Assembly: GCA_964550345.1 (NCBI GenBank)
Contig: CAZJYZ010000007.1
Coordinates: forward strand, 23,300 to 87,299
DNA from: JAAEUB01 sp964550345
GTDB lineage: Bacteria > Pseudomonadota > Alphaproteobacteria > Rhodobacterales > Rhodobacteraceae
Direction: 5' to 3'
Length of the DNA stretch: 64,000 nucleotides
Both the position numbers and the translations under genes were made by a program. Under the pieces are notes generated by a model, which saw nothing but the letters and a program-made list of their open reading frames with translations, was not told where the DNA came from and searched no databases. Shown piece by piece: positions 49,360-58,679 of the stretch. The stretch's first letter is position 1. Every line of letters starts with the position of its first letter.

Positions 49360-50203
49360 AGAGTTCCAGCGTCACGCCCCTGCGACCCGCCAGATCGGTG
49401 AAATACTGCCACGCCACCCGACCTGAACGCGCCCCGCGCGTGGCCTGCCATTCGATCGCTTCAGCACGCAGGGTTTCGGCATCAATTTCAACGCCGTAGG
49501 CATCACAATAGCCGCGGATCATTGCCAGATATTCATCCTGCGTACACGGGTGAAAGCCCAGCCACAGGCCGAAACGGTCACTCAGCGAAACCTTTTCTTC
49601 AACCGCTTCAGAGGGATTGATGGCCGAGGAACGCTCGTTCTCGATCATGTCACGCGGCATCAGGTGGCGGCGGTTTGATGTGGCGTAGAACACGACATTT
49701 TCCGGCCGCCCCTCAATACCCCCATCCAGAACCGCCTTCAGGCTTTTGTAATGTTCGTCATCGTGGGAAAAGCTCAGATCGTCGCAAAACAACAAAAACC
49801 GGTGCTCGGATTCTCGCAGAAGGTTCAGCAGCCGCCCGACCGAAGGCAGGTCTTCACGCTGAAGCTCGATCAGTTTTACGGTTGCTCCCCGCTTCAGGAC
49901 TTCCGCATGTATCGCCTTGATAAGGCTGGATTTACCCATCCCGCGTGCGCCCCATAAGAGAGCGTTGTTGGCGGGAAGCCCCTTTGCGAACTGCAAGGTG
50001 TTTGCCAGCAACGTATCGCGTGATCGGTCAATGCCCAGTAGCAGATCAAGCCCTACCCGGTTGACGTTACTCACTGGTTCCAGCCGGTCCGGCGCGACGT
50101 GCCAGACGAAAGCATTGGCGGCATCAAGATTTGGAGGCTCTCCGGGCGCCGGGGCGAGGCGTTCCAAAGCCTGCGCCATCCTGTGCAGCATTTCGTCCGT
50201 CAT
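49358..50203 (-). CDS. DUF815 family AAA-type ATPase
   Basis: 281 residues. Walker A is LLWGARGMGKSSLIKAIH (about 81-98) and Walker B FLLFCDDLSFSHDDE; sensor-like VVFYATSNRRHLMPRD and LSDRFGLWLGFHPC follow. The DUF815 family is widespread and uncharacterised; the ATP-binding protein may act as a remodelling factor or a chaperone. Its start overlaps the tatC stop (ATGA), so it is part of the tatABC operon. Confidence 0.9.
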   Translation of the reverse strand: MTDEMLHRMAQALERLAPAPGEPPNLDAANAFVWHVAPDRLEPVSNVNRVGLDLLLGIDRSRDTLLANTLQFAKGLPANNALLWGARGMGKSSLIKAIHAEVLKRGATVKLIELQREDLPSVGRLLNLLRESEHRFLLFCDDLSFSHDDEHYKSLKAVLDGGIEGRPENVVFYATSNRRHLMPRDMIENERSSAINPSEAVEEKVSLSDRFGLWLGFHPCTQDEYLAMIRGYCDAYGVEIDAETLRAEAIEWQATRGARSGRVAWQYFTDLAGRRGVTLEL

Positions 50204-51222
50204 GGCGTATTATCAACCTGACCGGGGTCGTCTTCCTCATCGTCATCATCTGGCGCAATGACCTCGTCGTCGTCCTCATCTTCGTCGAATTCGGCAAAGA
50301 GCGGGTCTTTTTCCTCGGAAGTATCCTCGTCTGTTGCGTCAGGGGTATCCCCGACATCCTCGCCGTCCTCATCATCTTCAAACCACAGGCCCTGTTCACG
50401 CAGCTCGGCCTCGCGTTTACCCTCAACCCGCGCCACCAGAAAAATCGAAATTTCGTAAAGCCCAAAGACCACCACGAACAGGATAATCTGGGTGGTGACG
50501 TCCGGCGGGGTAACCAGAGCGGCAACGACCAAAATGCCAACCACAGCGTATTTTCGGGTGCTGCGCAGCCCTTTTGCGGAGGCAAGTCCAGCCTTGCCCA
50601 TCAGGGTCAGTAACACCGGAAGCTGGAAGCAAAGTCCGAAAGCAACGATCATTTTCAGTGTAATATCAAGGCTTTCGTTGACCTTGCCATTGAAAACAAT
50701 ATCAATCCCCTTGTCCGTAACACCCTCGACACCTTCGCCCGACATAAGGGCCGCGACGAAGGACGGCAGATCAGCAAAGCCCAGAAAAAAGGTCATAGCC
50801 AGCGGCACGACCACAAAATGTGCAAACGACGCGCCCAGTAAAAACAGCACCGGCGAAGCGATCAGAAAAGGCAAAAAGGCGGATTGTTCTTTTTTATAGA
50901 GCCCCGGCGCCACAAAGCGCCACATCTGGTTGGCAATAACCGGAAACGCAAGCATCAGCCCGCCGACCATAGATATGCGGATCAGGGTAAAGAAGTATTC
51001 CTGCGGCGCGGTGTATTGCATGACCGGGTTTGGGTCGCCTAAATTACGCATGGTGTTTTCGATCGGCACCAGCAGGAAATCAAGGATCATGCCGCCAAAG
51101 GCAAAACAGATAATCATGCCAACTATAAACGCCATCGCCGAGCGGATCAGGCGGGTGCGCAACTCGGCCAGATGCTCGATCAGGGGTGCCGAGCTTTCTT
51201 CGATCTCGTCTGTATCGCTCAT
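50200..51222 (-). CDS. tatC: Sec-independent protein translocase TatC with long acidic tail
   Basis: Core receptor of the twin-arginine pathway. Six membrane helices lie in the first about 255 residues; LIEHLAELRTRLIRS and the MWRFVAPGLYKKEQ segment are conserved, and FGLCFQLPVLLTLM belongs to helix 5. The C-terminus continues about 70 residues beyond the usual end as an Asp/Glu-rich tail (EDDEDGEDVGD, DEDEDDDEVIAPDDDD). TatC termini lie in the cytoplasm. The start overlaps tatB and the stop overlaps the DUF815 gene, both as ATGA. Total 340 residues against a usual 250-290. Confidence 0.95.
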   Translation of the reverse strand: MSDTDEIEESSAPLIEHLAELRTRLIRSAMAFIVGMIICFAFGGMILDFLLVPIENTMRNLGDPNPVMQYTAPQEYFFTLIRISMVGGLMLAFPVIANQMWRFVAPGLYKKEQSAFLPFLIASPVLFLLGASFAHFVVVPLAMTFFLGFADLPSFVAALMSGEGVEGVTDKGIDIVFNGKVNESLDITLKMIVAFGLCFQLPVLLTLMGKAGLASAKGLRSTRKYAVVGILVVAALVTPPDVTTQIILFVVVFGLYEISIFLVARVEGKREAELREQGLWFEDDEDGEDVGDTPDATDEDTSEEKDPLFAEFDEDEDDDEVIAPDDDDEEDDPGQVDNTP

Positions 51223-51818
51223 GCGCTAGAATTCCCGGATGTCTCAGGCGTGCTTGTGTCTTTGGCAGTAGCTGCGGGGGCCGTCACCTTTTTAGCCGAC
51301 GCTTTCTTCTTGGCCGGTGCCTTCTTTGCGGTAGCCTTTTTCGCTGCGGGCTTTTTAGCTGGTGCCTTCTTGGTGGCAGCCTTCTTGGCGGTGGGCTTAT
51401 TCGTTGCAGGCTTTTCGTCAGCCTTCGGCGTGCCCTCTTCGGCCTTGGCGGCAATCTTCGCCCGGCGCTCCTCTGCCTCCTTGGCCCGTTTGGCGGCCAG
51501 TTTGGCAGTTTCCGTGCCGTGGACCGCCTTCGAATCTTTCGCCGGATCCCACTTTTCAAATTGGTCAGCCGCATCCTTCAGAGCATTAAGCCCGGTCTGC
51601 GTGGGGTTCGTGGCCTTCTTCAGGTCTTCCGCCACATCCTTAACACCGCTTTGATCCGCCGCATCATTCATGGCGCGGGTAAACTCGCGCCCCAGAGAAC
51701 GGGCTTTGGCGGTGAAACGGCCGAGGGTGCGGAACATGCCGGGCAGGTCTTTGGGACCCACCACGATCAGTGCCACGATGCCAATGACCAAAAGTTCGGT
51801 CATGCCGATGTCGAACAT
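51219..51818 (-). CDS. tatB: Sec-independent protein translocase TatB with Lys/Ala-rich tail
   Basis: The N-terminal helix MFDIGMTELLVIGIVALIVV with the family GPKDLP motif anchors it, followed by an amphipathic helix (RTLGRFTAKARSLGREFTRAM). The C-terminal about 75 residues become a low-complexity Lys/Ala/Pro tail (KKAPAKKPAAKKATAKK and similar), in the cytoplasm in TatB topology. 199 residues. It overlaps tatC by 4 bases and lies 28 bases behind tatA. Confidence 0.94.
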   Translation of the reverse strand: MFDIGMTELLVIGIVALIVVGPKDLPGMFRTLGRFTAKARSLGREFTRAMNDAADQSGVKDVAEDLKKATNPTQTGLNALKDAADQFEKWDPAKDSKAVHGTETAKLAAKRAKEAEERRAKIAAKAEEGTPKADEKPATNKPTAKKAATKKAPAKKPAAKKATAKKAPAKKKASAKKVTAPAATAKDTSTPETSGNSSA

Positions 51819-51846
51819 GGGCGAACCCCTTAACTAAAAAAGGGCC

Positions 51847-52062
51847 TTAAGCCTCTTCTTTTTCTTCCTCGGGCGTCACGTCTTTGGCAGCGTCGGCTGC
51901 CTGTTCTTCGATCTCGGCATTGCCTTCCGACACGCCTTTTTTGAACGAAGTGATCCCCTTACCAACCTCTCCCATAAGGGACGAGATCTTGCCGCGGCCA
52001 AACAGGACCAGCACCACAACCGCGATCAGAAGAAGGCCCGGAAGGCCGATATTGTTGAGCAT
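51847..52062 (-). CDS. tatA: Sec-independent protein translocase TatA
   Basis: Pore-forming subunit. The 71-residue product starts MLNNIGLPGLLLIAVVVLVL with the conserved FGRGKIS turn and amphipathic helix (SSLMGEVGKGITSFKKG), then an acidic end (EEQAADAAKDVTPEEEKEEA). The start is ATG 52062 with AGGGAGA upstream; a longer frame is not supported. First gene of tatABC on the minus strand. Confidence 0.95.
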   Translation of the reverse strand: MLNNIGLPGLLLIAVVVLVLFGRGKISSLMGEVGKGITSFKKGVSEGNAEIEEQAADAAKDVTPEEEKEEA

Positions 52063-52235
52063 GAGAAATCTCCCTTGTCGGGTAAACCAGCGTCCACCCC
52101 TCATTCATCGTCAAATGTATGTATGGCTTTCTGGCAGAAGTTCAAAGCCCCAAAAGCCGTCAAAATGGCAAAGGGCAGCGAAAAACCGCGTGATTTTGTC
52201 CGTGACGAAGGATGTGGCGGCATCAAAAGACCGCT

Positions 52236-53333
52236 TCATGACGCCTTTTTACTGTCTTCAGGGAAGACAAAACACCGGTCGCGACGGATCGCGACCCACA
52301 AGGCCGTGCCAGCATCGGGCAAAAATACCGCCGGCACCGTGGCTTTCAGAAAACAGCCATCCGCCTCCATATCGAACTCGACCAGGCTCTCCTTGCCGAT
52401 ATAGCGCGCCCTTTTTACAACACCGCGCGCCCACGTGCCATGTTCCGGCGTCGGGTCGGGACCTTGCCCGGCGCGGTCAAAGTCGATCCGCAGATGTTGC
52501 GGACGGATAACGATCGAAACCGGGGTATCGTCCGGATATCCCGGCGTCAGGAAATGCCCAAAAGCCGTTTCGGTCAGGGCACCGGACACTTTGCCGCGAA
52601 TGACATTTACATCAGAGAAGAAACCGGCTGCGGCTTCATCCACCGGCGCGTTATAAATATTATAAGGTGCGCCGTGTTGTACAACCTTGCCATCGCGCAT
52701 CAGGGCGATCTCATCAGCCATGCGCATGGCCTCTTCCGGTTCATGTGTAACCAGCAGAACCGCCGCGCCTTCCTCTTTCAGGATCGCCAGAGTTTCATCG
52801 CGGATATCGTCGCGCAACCGGTTGTCCAATCCCGAAAACGGTTCATCCATCAGCATAATCTTTGGGCGTGGCGCGAGGGCCCGCGCCAGAGCGACCCGTT
52901 GCTGCTCGCCCCCGGATAATTCGTGCGGATAAGCGTCGATGAATTTCTTCAACCCAACTTTTTCCAGCAATTCGCGCACCCGCAGGCGTTTTTCCGTGCG
53001 CGTCCCGGTCAGCCCGAACGAAACATTGTCGGATACGGACAAATGCGGGAACAGGGCAAAATCTTGAAACATCAGCCCGACCGAGCGTTTTTCAGGTGGC
53101 AGATGGACGTTTTCCCCGGCAATCAACTGCCCGTCGATGTAAATTTCGCCGCCATCCTGATGTTCAATCCCGGCAATGATGCGCAAAGTGGTGGATTTAC
53201 CGCAACCGGACGGCCCAAGCAGACAGGTGACCTGCCCCGGCCTGACACTCAGCGAGACGTCATCAACCACAGGCCGGCCGCCAAAGCTGCGCCGGATGTT
53301 CCTGATTTCCAGCCGAGGCGTCTGATCGCTCAC
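52236..53333 (-). CDS. ABC transporter ATP-binding protein (FbpC/PotA type)
   Basis: Nucleotide-binding subunit with 365 residues. Walker A GPSGCGKSTTLRIIAG, the Q-loop MFQDFALFPHL, signature LSGGEQQRVALARA and Walker B IMLMDEPFSGLD are intact; the C-terminal region (about 245-360; VSIVIRPQHLRIDF) is a TOBE-type domain as in ferric iron and putrescine importers. GTG start with AAGGAG upstream. No permease or binding protein gene lies next to it, so the substrate is unknown. Orphan ATPases of this kind can serve permeases encoded elsewhere. Confidence 0.9.
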   Translation of the reverse strand: MSDQTPRLEIRNIRRSFGGRPVVDDVSLSVRPGQVTCLLGPSGCGKSTTLRIIAGIEHQDGGEIYIDGQLIAGENVHLPPEKRSVGLMFQDFALFPHLSVSDNVSFGLTGTRTEKRLRVRELLEKVGLKKFIDAYPHELSGGEQQRVALARALAPRPKIMLMDEPFSGLDNRLRDDIRDETLAILKEEGAAVLLVTHEPEEAMRMADEIALMRDGKVVQHGAPYNIYNAPVDEAAAGFFSDVNVIRGKVSGALTETAFGHFLTPGYPDDTPVSIVIRPQHLRIDFDRAGQGPDPTPEHGTWARGVVKRARYIGKESLVEFDMEADGCFLKATVPAVFLPDAGTALWVAIRRDRCFVFPEDSKKAS

Positions 53334-53539
53334 GCCCGCACTCCTTTTGTCACCGGCAAATCCCGACGAAAACCATCGGACATTAACGTTCTTCTGGCCA
53401 GATATCAGCCCAGCGGCCCTATCGCAAGTCTGTGCTTGCCCTGCGCCCTAAAACGACATTCTGGTCGTAAAAGCCCAAGCGGTTCGGTTCGCAGAGGACA
53501 ACATGGGGGAAATGCCCCGCGAAAAAACGCGAAAGTCCA

Positions 53540-54763
53540 ATGCGCCTGATCTTGTCTTTCACGTCTTTGTTCCTGTCTGTCATTCTGTTGCAGATCTCGT
53601 CCGGCGCAATGGCACCGCTTGATGCGCTGTCTGGACTGGCGCTGGATTTCAGCCGCGCCCAGATTGGTCTGTTGGGTTCAGCCCATTTCACCGGCTTTTT
53701 CATCGGCTGCTGGTGGGCACCGCGCCTGATGGGAAGTGTTGGCCATTCGCGCGCCTTTGCGGTTTTCACCGCCTTGGGGGCCATCGCCATGCTGGCGCAT
53801 ATGCTGATAATAAACCCGCTGGCATGGGCGGCGATGCGGGTGGCGTCAGGCCTGTGCGTTGCTGGCTGTTACACGGTGATCGAGGCATGGATGAACGCGC
53901 GGGTTGAAAACTCGAACCGCGGGCGGGTCATGGGATCATACCGCATGATTGATCTGGGGGCCTCACTGGCGGCGCAATTGATGATCGGCGTTTTGGAGCC
54001 CGCCCACTACGTTTCTTATAATATACTGGCCATCCTGTGTTGCGCCGCCATTTTACCGCTGGTGATGACCCGCACGGCCCAGCCCGAGACCCCGACCGCC
54101 CCGCGCCTGCGCCCCGGTAAGGCATGGCTTTTGTCGCCACTGGCCGTGGCCGGGGTGGTGGTGGCGGGCCTGACCTCGGCGGCGTTTCGCATGGTCGGAC
54201 CGGTTTATGGGCAGGAAGTCGGGCTTACCCCGGTTGAGATTGCCACCTTTCTGGCCGCCTTCGTTGCCGGGGGCGCAGCGGCGCAAATACCCGTCGGCTG
54301 GCTGGCAGATAAATACGACCGACGCTGGGTGCTGATCTGGCTGTCTGTCGCTGCCATGGCCTCCTGTGGCGTAACGGTCATGACAAACGGGGTTGGGCCC
54401 GGTCTTGTCTTTCTGACCGCCGCTCTATTTGGCTTTACCACCTTTCCGGTCTTTTCAGTGGCCACAGCTCATGCCCATGACTTTGCTGAAAATGCCGAGC
54501 GGGTAGAATTATCGGCCGCTCTGATGTTCTGGTATGCCTGTGGCGCCATTGCTTCGCCATTGGCGACCTCGTGGCTGATCGAAGGCTACGGCCCGAAAGC
54601 CTTGTTTGCCTTTATTGCCGTCGGTCATCTGGCATTGGTGGTCTATGGTCTGAACCGGATGCGCGTTCGTCCGACCGTCGATGAACGTACACCTTACGTC
54701 TATGCACCACGCACCTCGTTCGTGATTGGCCGCCTGTTTGGGCGGTTTCGCGACAGGAATTAA
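53540..54763 (+). CDS. Major facilitator superfamily transporter
   Basis: 407 residues with about 12 hydrophobic helices. GCWWAPRLMGSVGHSRAFAVF after helix 2 matches the MFS loop, and the second half has GWLADKYDRRWVLIWLS, the equivalent D-R signature. ASGLCVAGCYTVIEAWMNARV in the first half is like the YcaD branch. Substrate unknown. It is divergent from the FbpC-like gene over 206 bases. Confidence 0.9.
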   Translation: MRLILSFTSLFLSVILLQISSGAMAPLDALSGLALDFSRAQIGLLGSAHFTGFFIGCWWAPRLMGSVGHSRAFAVFTALGAIAMLAHMLIINPLAWAAMRVASGLCVAGCYTVIEAWMNARVENSNRGRVMGSYRMIDLGASLAAQLMIGVLEPAHYVSYNILAILCCAAILPLVMTRTAQPETPTAPRLRPGKAWLLSPLAVAGVVVAGLTSAAFRMVGPVYGQEVGLTPVEIATFLAAFVAGGAAAQIPVGWLADKYDRRWVLIWLSVAAMASCGVTVMTNGVGPGLVFLTAALFGFTTFPVFSVATAHAHDFAENAERVELSAALMFWYACGAIASPLATSWLIEGYGPKALFAFIAVGHLALVVYGLNRMRVRPTVDERTPYVYAPRTSFVIGRLFGRFRDRN

Positions 54764-54882
54764 CAAACGCCTTTCAACTGGCCTTATCTGGCCAACTGAT
54801 CTGGCCCTATTGGCAAGCCCGCACCACACGTAAAACCCACGGGAAACAGCCCGACAAGGGCCAGCGCCAAAGGAATTGACCC

Positions 54883-56658
54883 ATGAAAATGACCACGGAA
54901 GAAGCCTTCGTAAAAACCCTGCAAATGCATGGGATTGAACACGCATTTGGTATTATCGGTTCGGCCTTCATGCCTATTTCCGATAATTTCCCGCGCGCTG
55001 GCATCACCTTTTGGGATTGCGCCCATGAAGGCTCTGGCGGGTTCATGGCCGATGGCTTTACCCGCGCCTCGGGCAAAATGTCGATGATGATCGCCCAGAA
55101 CGGGCCCGGCATTGCCAACTTTGTGACCGCCGTCAAAACTGCGTACTGGAACCACACCCCGCTGCTGTTGGTCACCCCGCAGGCCGCCAACAAGACTATT
55201 GGTCAGGGTGGTTTTCAGGAAGTTGAGCAGATGGCCATGTTCGAAGACATGGTCGCCTATCAGGAAGAGGTGCGCGACCCAACCCGCATAGCGGAAGTGC
55301 TGAACCGGGTGATCACGCAGGCCTTTCGCGCCTCGGCCCCGGCCCAGATCAACGTTCCACGCGATATGTGGACACAGGTGATCGACATCGAACTGCCGCG
55401 CATTGTTGAAATTGAGCGCCCAGGTGGCGGAGACAAGGCCATTGCCGAAGCTGCCGCCTTGCTGTCCGGGGCCAAAAACCCGGTTATCCTTAACGGTGCC
55501 GGTGTGGTTATTGGCGGCGCTATCCCTGCCTCAATGGCACTGGCCGAACGTCTGACCGCACCTGTTTGTTGCGGCTACCAGCATAATGACGCCTTCCCCG
55601 GCTCGCACCCACTGCATGCCGGGCCTTTGGGCTATAACGGCTCCAAAGCGGCAATGCAGTTGATCGCCGAGGCGGATGTTGTGCTGGCACTTGGCACACG
55701 GCTTAACCCGTTTTCCACCCTGCCCGGCTACGGCATTGATTACTGGCCAACAGGTGCCAAAATCATTCAGGTCGACATAAATCCCGACCGGATCGGCCTG
55801 ACCAAACCGGTCAGCGTGGCCATTGTCGGTGATGCCGCCAAAGTCGCCACTTCGATCCTTGAGAAGCTATCTGGCACTGCAGGGGACGTCGGTCGCGCCG
55901 AGCGGCAGGCAAACATTGCCCAGACCAAATCTGCCTGGGCGCAGGAGCTCTCATCAATGGACCACGAAGAGGACGATCCGGGCACGACTTGGAACCAGCG
56001 CGCACGTAATGCCAAGCCTGACTGGCTGTCCCCACGCAAGGCATGGCGCGCCATCATGTCGGCCCTGCCATCGGACGCGATCATCAGCTCGGACATTGGC
56101 AATAACTGCGCCATCGGCAACGCCTATCCCAGTTTTGAAGCGGGCCGAAAATACATGAGCCCCGGCCTGTTTGGCCCCTGCGGTTACGGCCTGCCATCGG
56201 TTATTGGCGCCAAAATCGCCTGCCCAGACACACCGGTTGTCGGCTTTTCCGGTGACGGCGCCTTTGGCATCGCTGTGACTGAACTGACCGCCATTGGCCG
56301 CGAAGAATGGCCCGCCATCACACAGGTAGTTTTCCGCAATTACCAATGGGGGGCTGAGAAACGTAACTCGACGCTTTGGTATGACGACAACTTCGTCGGC
56401 ACTGAGCTGGACGAGGATGTGTCCTATGCCGGGATCGCCAAGGCCTGTGGGCTTAAGGGTGTCGTCGCACGCACAATGGACGAGCTGACGGCAGCCCTTG
56501 ATCAGGCCATCAAGGACCAAAAGGCAGGCACCACCACCCTGATTGAAGCTATGATCAATCAGGAACTGGGCGACCCATTCCGCCGCGATGCCATGACCAC
56601 CCCGGTCGAGGTGGCAGGGATCGACGCAGCCGATATGCGTCCGCAAAAGGGCGGCTGA
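54883..56658 (+). CDS. xsc: Sulfoacetaldehyde acetyltransferase
   Basis: Thiamine-diphosphate enzyme: sulfoacetaldehyde plus phosphate gives acetyl phosphate and sulfite, the central reaction of taurine, isethionate and other C2 sulfonate breakdown. 591 residues; the TPP motif begins GDGAFGIAVTELTAIGREEW and ends NYQWGAEKRN, and the N-terminal EEAFVKTLQMHGIEHAFGI is the PYR-domain helix. The sequence is Xsc-like rather than acetolactate synthase (HEGSGGFMADGFTRAS). AAAGGAATTGACCC precedes the ATG. CTGGCC occurs three times in the leader at 54778, 54788 and 54801. ackA follows after one base. Confidence 0.95.
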   Translation: MKMTTEEAFVKTLQMHGIEHAFGIIGSAFMPISDNFPRAGITFWDCAHEGSGGFMADGFTRASGKMSMMIAQNGPGIANFVTAVKTAYWNHTPLLLVTPQAANKTIGQGGFQEVEQMAMFEDMVAYQEEVRDPTRIAEVLNRVITQAFRASAPAQINVPRDMWTQVIDIELPRIVEIERPGGGDKAIAEAAALLSGAKNPVILNGAGVVIGGAIPASMALAERLTAPVCCGYQHNDAFPGSHPLHAGPLGYNGSKAAMQLIAEADVVLALGTRLNPFSTLPGYGIDYWPTGAKIIQVDINPDRIGLTKPVSVAIVGDAAKVATSILEKLSGTAGDVGRAERQANIAQTKSAWAQELSSMDHEEDDPGTTWNQRARNAKPDWLSPRKAWRAIMSALPSDAIISSDIGNNCAIGNAYPSFEAGRKYMSPGLFGPCGYGLPSVIGAKIACPDTPVVGFSGDGAFGIAVTELTAIGREEWPAITQVVFRNYQWGAEKRNSTLWYDDNFVGTELDEDVSYAGIAKACGLKGVVARTMDELTAALDQAIKDQKAGTTTLIEAMINQELGDPFRRDAMTTPVEVAGIDAADMRPQKGG

Positions 56659-56659
56659 A

Positions 56660-57823
56660 ATGACTGGGGGCGCAGCAAAGGGCAATATCCTTGTCCTTAA
56701 CGCTGGCTCGTCCTCAATTAAATTCGCCATATATGACAGTGACTTGCAAGAAAGCTTGTCCGGTCTTGCCGAAATTGGCGAGACCGGTCTGCTTACTCTT
56801 GCAGGAAAGACCCAGCCTCGCCCCCTACCCACCCACGAGGTCGGGCTAAAGGCTATCTTTGCCGCCCTTGCCGAGGACCATGGCATAAGGCCCGAGAGCC
56901 TGCGCGCTGCTGCCCACCGGGTGGTGCATGGAGGCGATGAATTGATCGCACCGGCCCGGATCACGCCCGCCATTCGCGACCAGATCGCCGCCTGTATCCC
57001 ACTGGCGCCGTTACATAACCCCCACAATCTGGCCGCTATCGATGCCCTTGCGACACTTGCACCGGATCTGGCCCAGTTTGCCTCGTTTGACACAAGCCTT
57101 CACGCCACAAACCCCGAAGTTGCCACCCGCTATGCCCTGCCCGATATCCCCGAGACCGTGGGAATTCGTCGATACGGATTTCATGGGCTGAGCTATGCGT
57201 CACTGGTCCGGGCTCTGCCTGAAATTTCCGGTGGCCCGCTGCCACAAAAACTGCTGGCCTTTCATCTGGGCAACGGTGCCTCGCTCTGTGCCATCAAAAA
57301 TGGCCAGTCGATTGCGACGACGATGGGGTTTTCGCCGCTTGACGGGTTGACCATGGGCACACGTTCCGGCGGCATCGGCGGTGGTGCCGTGCTTAAGCTG
57401 GTCGAAGAAAACGGGCTTGAGCGTACCCGCGAAATCCTCCACCATGAAAGTGGCCTGACCGGATTGTCAGGGGGTAAGTCCGACATGCGTCGCCTGATCG
57501 AGGACCCCTCGCCCGACGCAGCTTTCGCCATCGCGCATTTCACCTATTGGTGCCGACGCCATGCGGGCAGCCTGATTGCCGCCCTAGAAGGGCTTGACGC
57601 CATCGCCTTCACCGGTGGCATTGGTGAAAATGCAGCACCGATCCGCGCCGCGATCCTTGATGGTCTGTCCTGGACCGGGGCACGTTTGGACACAGTTTCA
57701 AATATGGCGCACAAAACCCACCTGCATGATGCGGCCAGCAAGGTTGCCATTTGGATCATTCCTGCCGAAGAAGAGCGGATGATCGCCCGCGACGCGCTGG
57801 CGCTAATCGACAGAAATACCTGA
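56660..57823 (+). CDS. ackA: Acetate kinase
   Basis: Converts acetyl phosphate and ADP to acetate and ATP. The signature VLNAGSSSIKFAIYDSD (residues 10-26), the FDTSLHATNPEVATRYALP block, and HLGNGASLCAIKNGQSIATT are conserved. The length of 387 residues is typical. It starts 1 base after xsc, so acetyl phosphate made by Xsc can be used for ATP. The 3' end overlaps the convergent pta by 21 bases. Confidence 0.96.
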   Translation: MTGGAAKGNILVLNAGSSSIKFAIYDSDLQESLSGLAEIGETGLLTLAGKTQPRPLPTHEVGLKAIFAALAEDHGIRPESLRAAAHRVVHGGDELIAPARITPAIRDQIAACIPLAPLHNPHNLAAIDALATLAPDLAQFASFDTSLHATNPEVATRYALPDIPETVGIRRYGFHGLSYASLVRALPEISGGPLPQKLLAFHLGNGASLCAIKNGQSIATTMGFSPLDGLTMGTRSGGIGGGAVLKLVEENGLERTREILHHESGLTGLSGGKSDMRRLIEDPSPDAAFAIAHFTYWCRRHAGSLIAALEGLDAIAFTGGIGENAAPIRAAILDGLSWTGARLDTVSNMAHKTHLHDAASKVAIWIIPAEEERMIARDALALIDRNT

Positions 57824-58669
57824 AATAGCAATGGAAATCACGGTTGAAGCAACGATGTCATCCACCGTTGCACCTCGGCTGAGGTCACAGACAGGGTGTC
57901 GAAAACCCTGCAATACCGGGCCGATGGCCTGCGCCCCGGCCAATTCCTGCACCAGCTTATAGGCGATATTTCCCGCGTCCAGATCGGGGAAAATCAATGT
58001 ATTCGCCGGGCCACCTTCAACCCCTTTCAGCTCTGAAATGGCGGTGTTCAGCGCCGCATCCGCCTGAACCGGGCCGTTAAACCCTGTGGCTTCGGCCACC
58101 GCGCGCACCTTTTCGACGCTTTTACCCGCACCACTACGGCCAGTTGAATAGGATAGCAAAGCCACGTCAGCCCGGCCCAACAATGCCTTGGCCGAAGCAG
58201 CCGTAGCGCGGGCGATATTGGCCAGGGCCACTTCATCAGGGTCAACATTGAGGGCGCAATCAGCAAATAACAGCGCGCGCTCGTCAGTGAACTGCATAAG
58301 AAAAAAACTCGACGGGGTCTGGCAACCATCTGCAAGCCCGATAGCCAAGGACGCGGCCTCGATCACCTTTTTGGTCGGGTTGACAACCCCCGCCACCAAC
58401 ACATCCGCCTCCCCAGCACCGACCATGGCTGCGGCGCGAATCAAAGGGCGTGTCAGCATGCGTTCTGCCAGGGCAGGTTTCAGCGCCCGGAGCGCCATCA
58501 TAGCGTTGATATGCGCGGGCGACGCCTCGGCCAAGGGTACGACCTGCGCCAGCCCGTCTTCCTGCAAGATTTGTGCTGCCTGCGCTATCCTTGTGTCTTC
58601 GCTTTCGGGTAAAACCACCCGGGCCTGCATTGCGCGGGCGCGGTTTTTTGCGATCTCAAGCGTGTTCAT
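57803..58669 (-). CDS. pta: Phosphate acetyltransferase
   Basis: Exchanges acetyl phosphate and CoA for acetyl-CoA and phosphate. 288 residues, slightly short for the catalytic domain form; the family segment ARVVLPESEDTRIAQAA, LVAGVVNPTKKVIEAA and LSYSTGRSGAGKSVEKV are present. The start is ATG 58669 after a G-rich run, 10 bases beyond the puuD stop, so it is likely cotranscribed with puuD. Convergent with ackA. Together with xsc and ackA it offers two exits for acetyl phosphate. Confidence 0.9.
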   Translation of the reverse strand: MNTLEIAKNRARAMQARVVLPESEDTRIAQAAQILQEDGLAQVVPLAEASPAHINAMMALRALKPALAERMLTRPLIRAAAMVGAGEADVLVAGVVNPTKKVIEAASLAIGLADGCQTPSSFFLMQFTDERALLFADCALNVDPDEVALANIARATAASAKALLGRADVALLSYSTGRSGAGKSVEKVRAVAEATGFNGPVQADAALNTAISELKGVEGGPANTLIFPDLDAGNIAYKLVQELAGAQAIGPVLQGFRHPVCDLSRGATVDDIVASTVISIAISGISVD

Positions 58670-58679
58670 CCCAACCCCG

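Noticed and set aside
51290..51440. Lys/Ala-rich repeats in tatB considered as a histone H1-like gene
   Set aside because: They are in frame with the TatB membrane helix and family motif, so they form a tail of TatB.
52075..52404. Plus-strand frame between tatA and the FbpC-like gene
   Set aside because: Half of it overlaps the ABC gene on the other strand; no ribosome site and no recognisable pattern in the free half.
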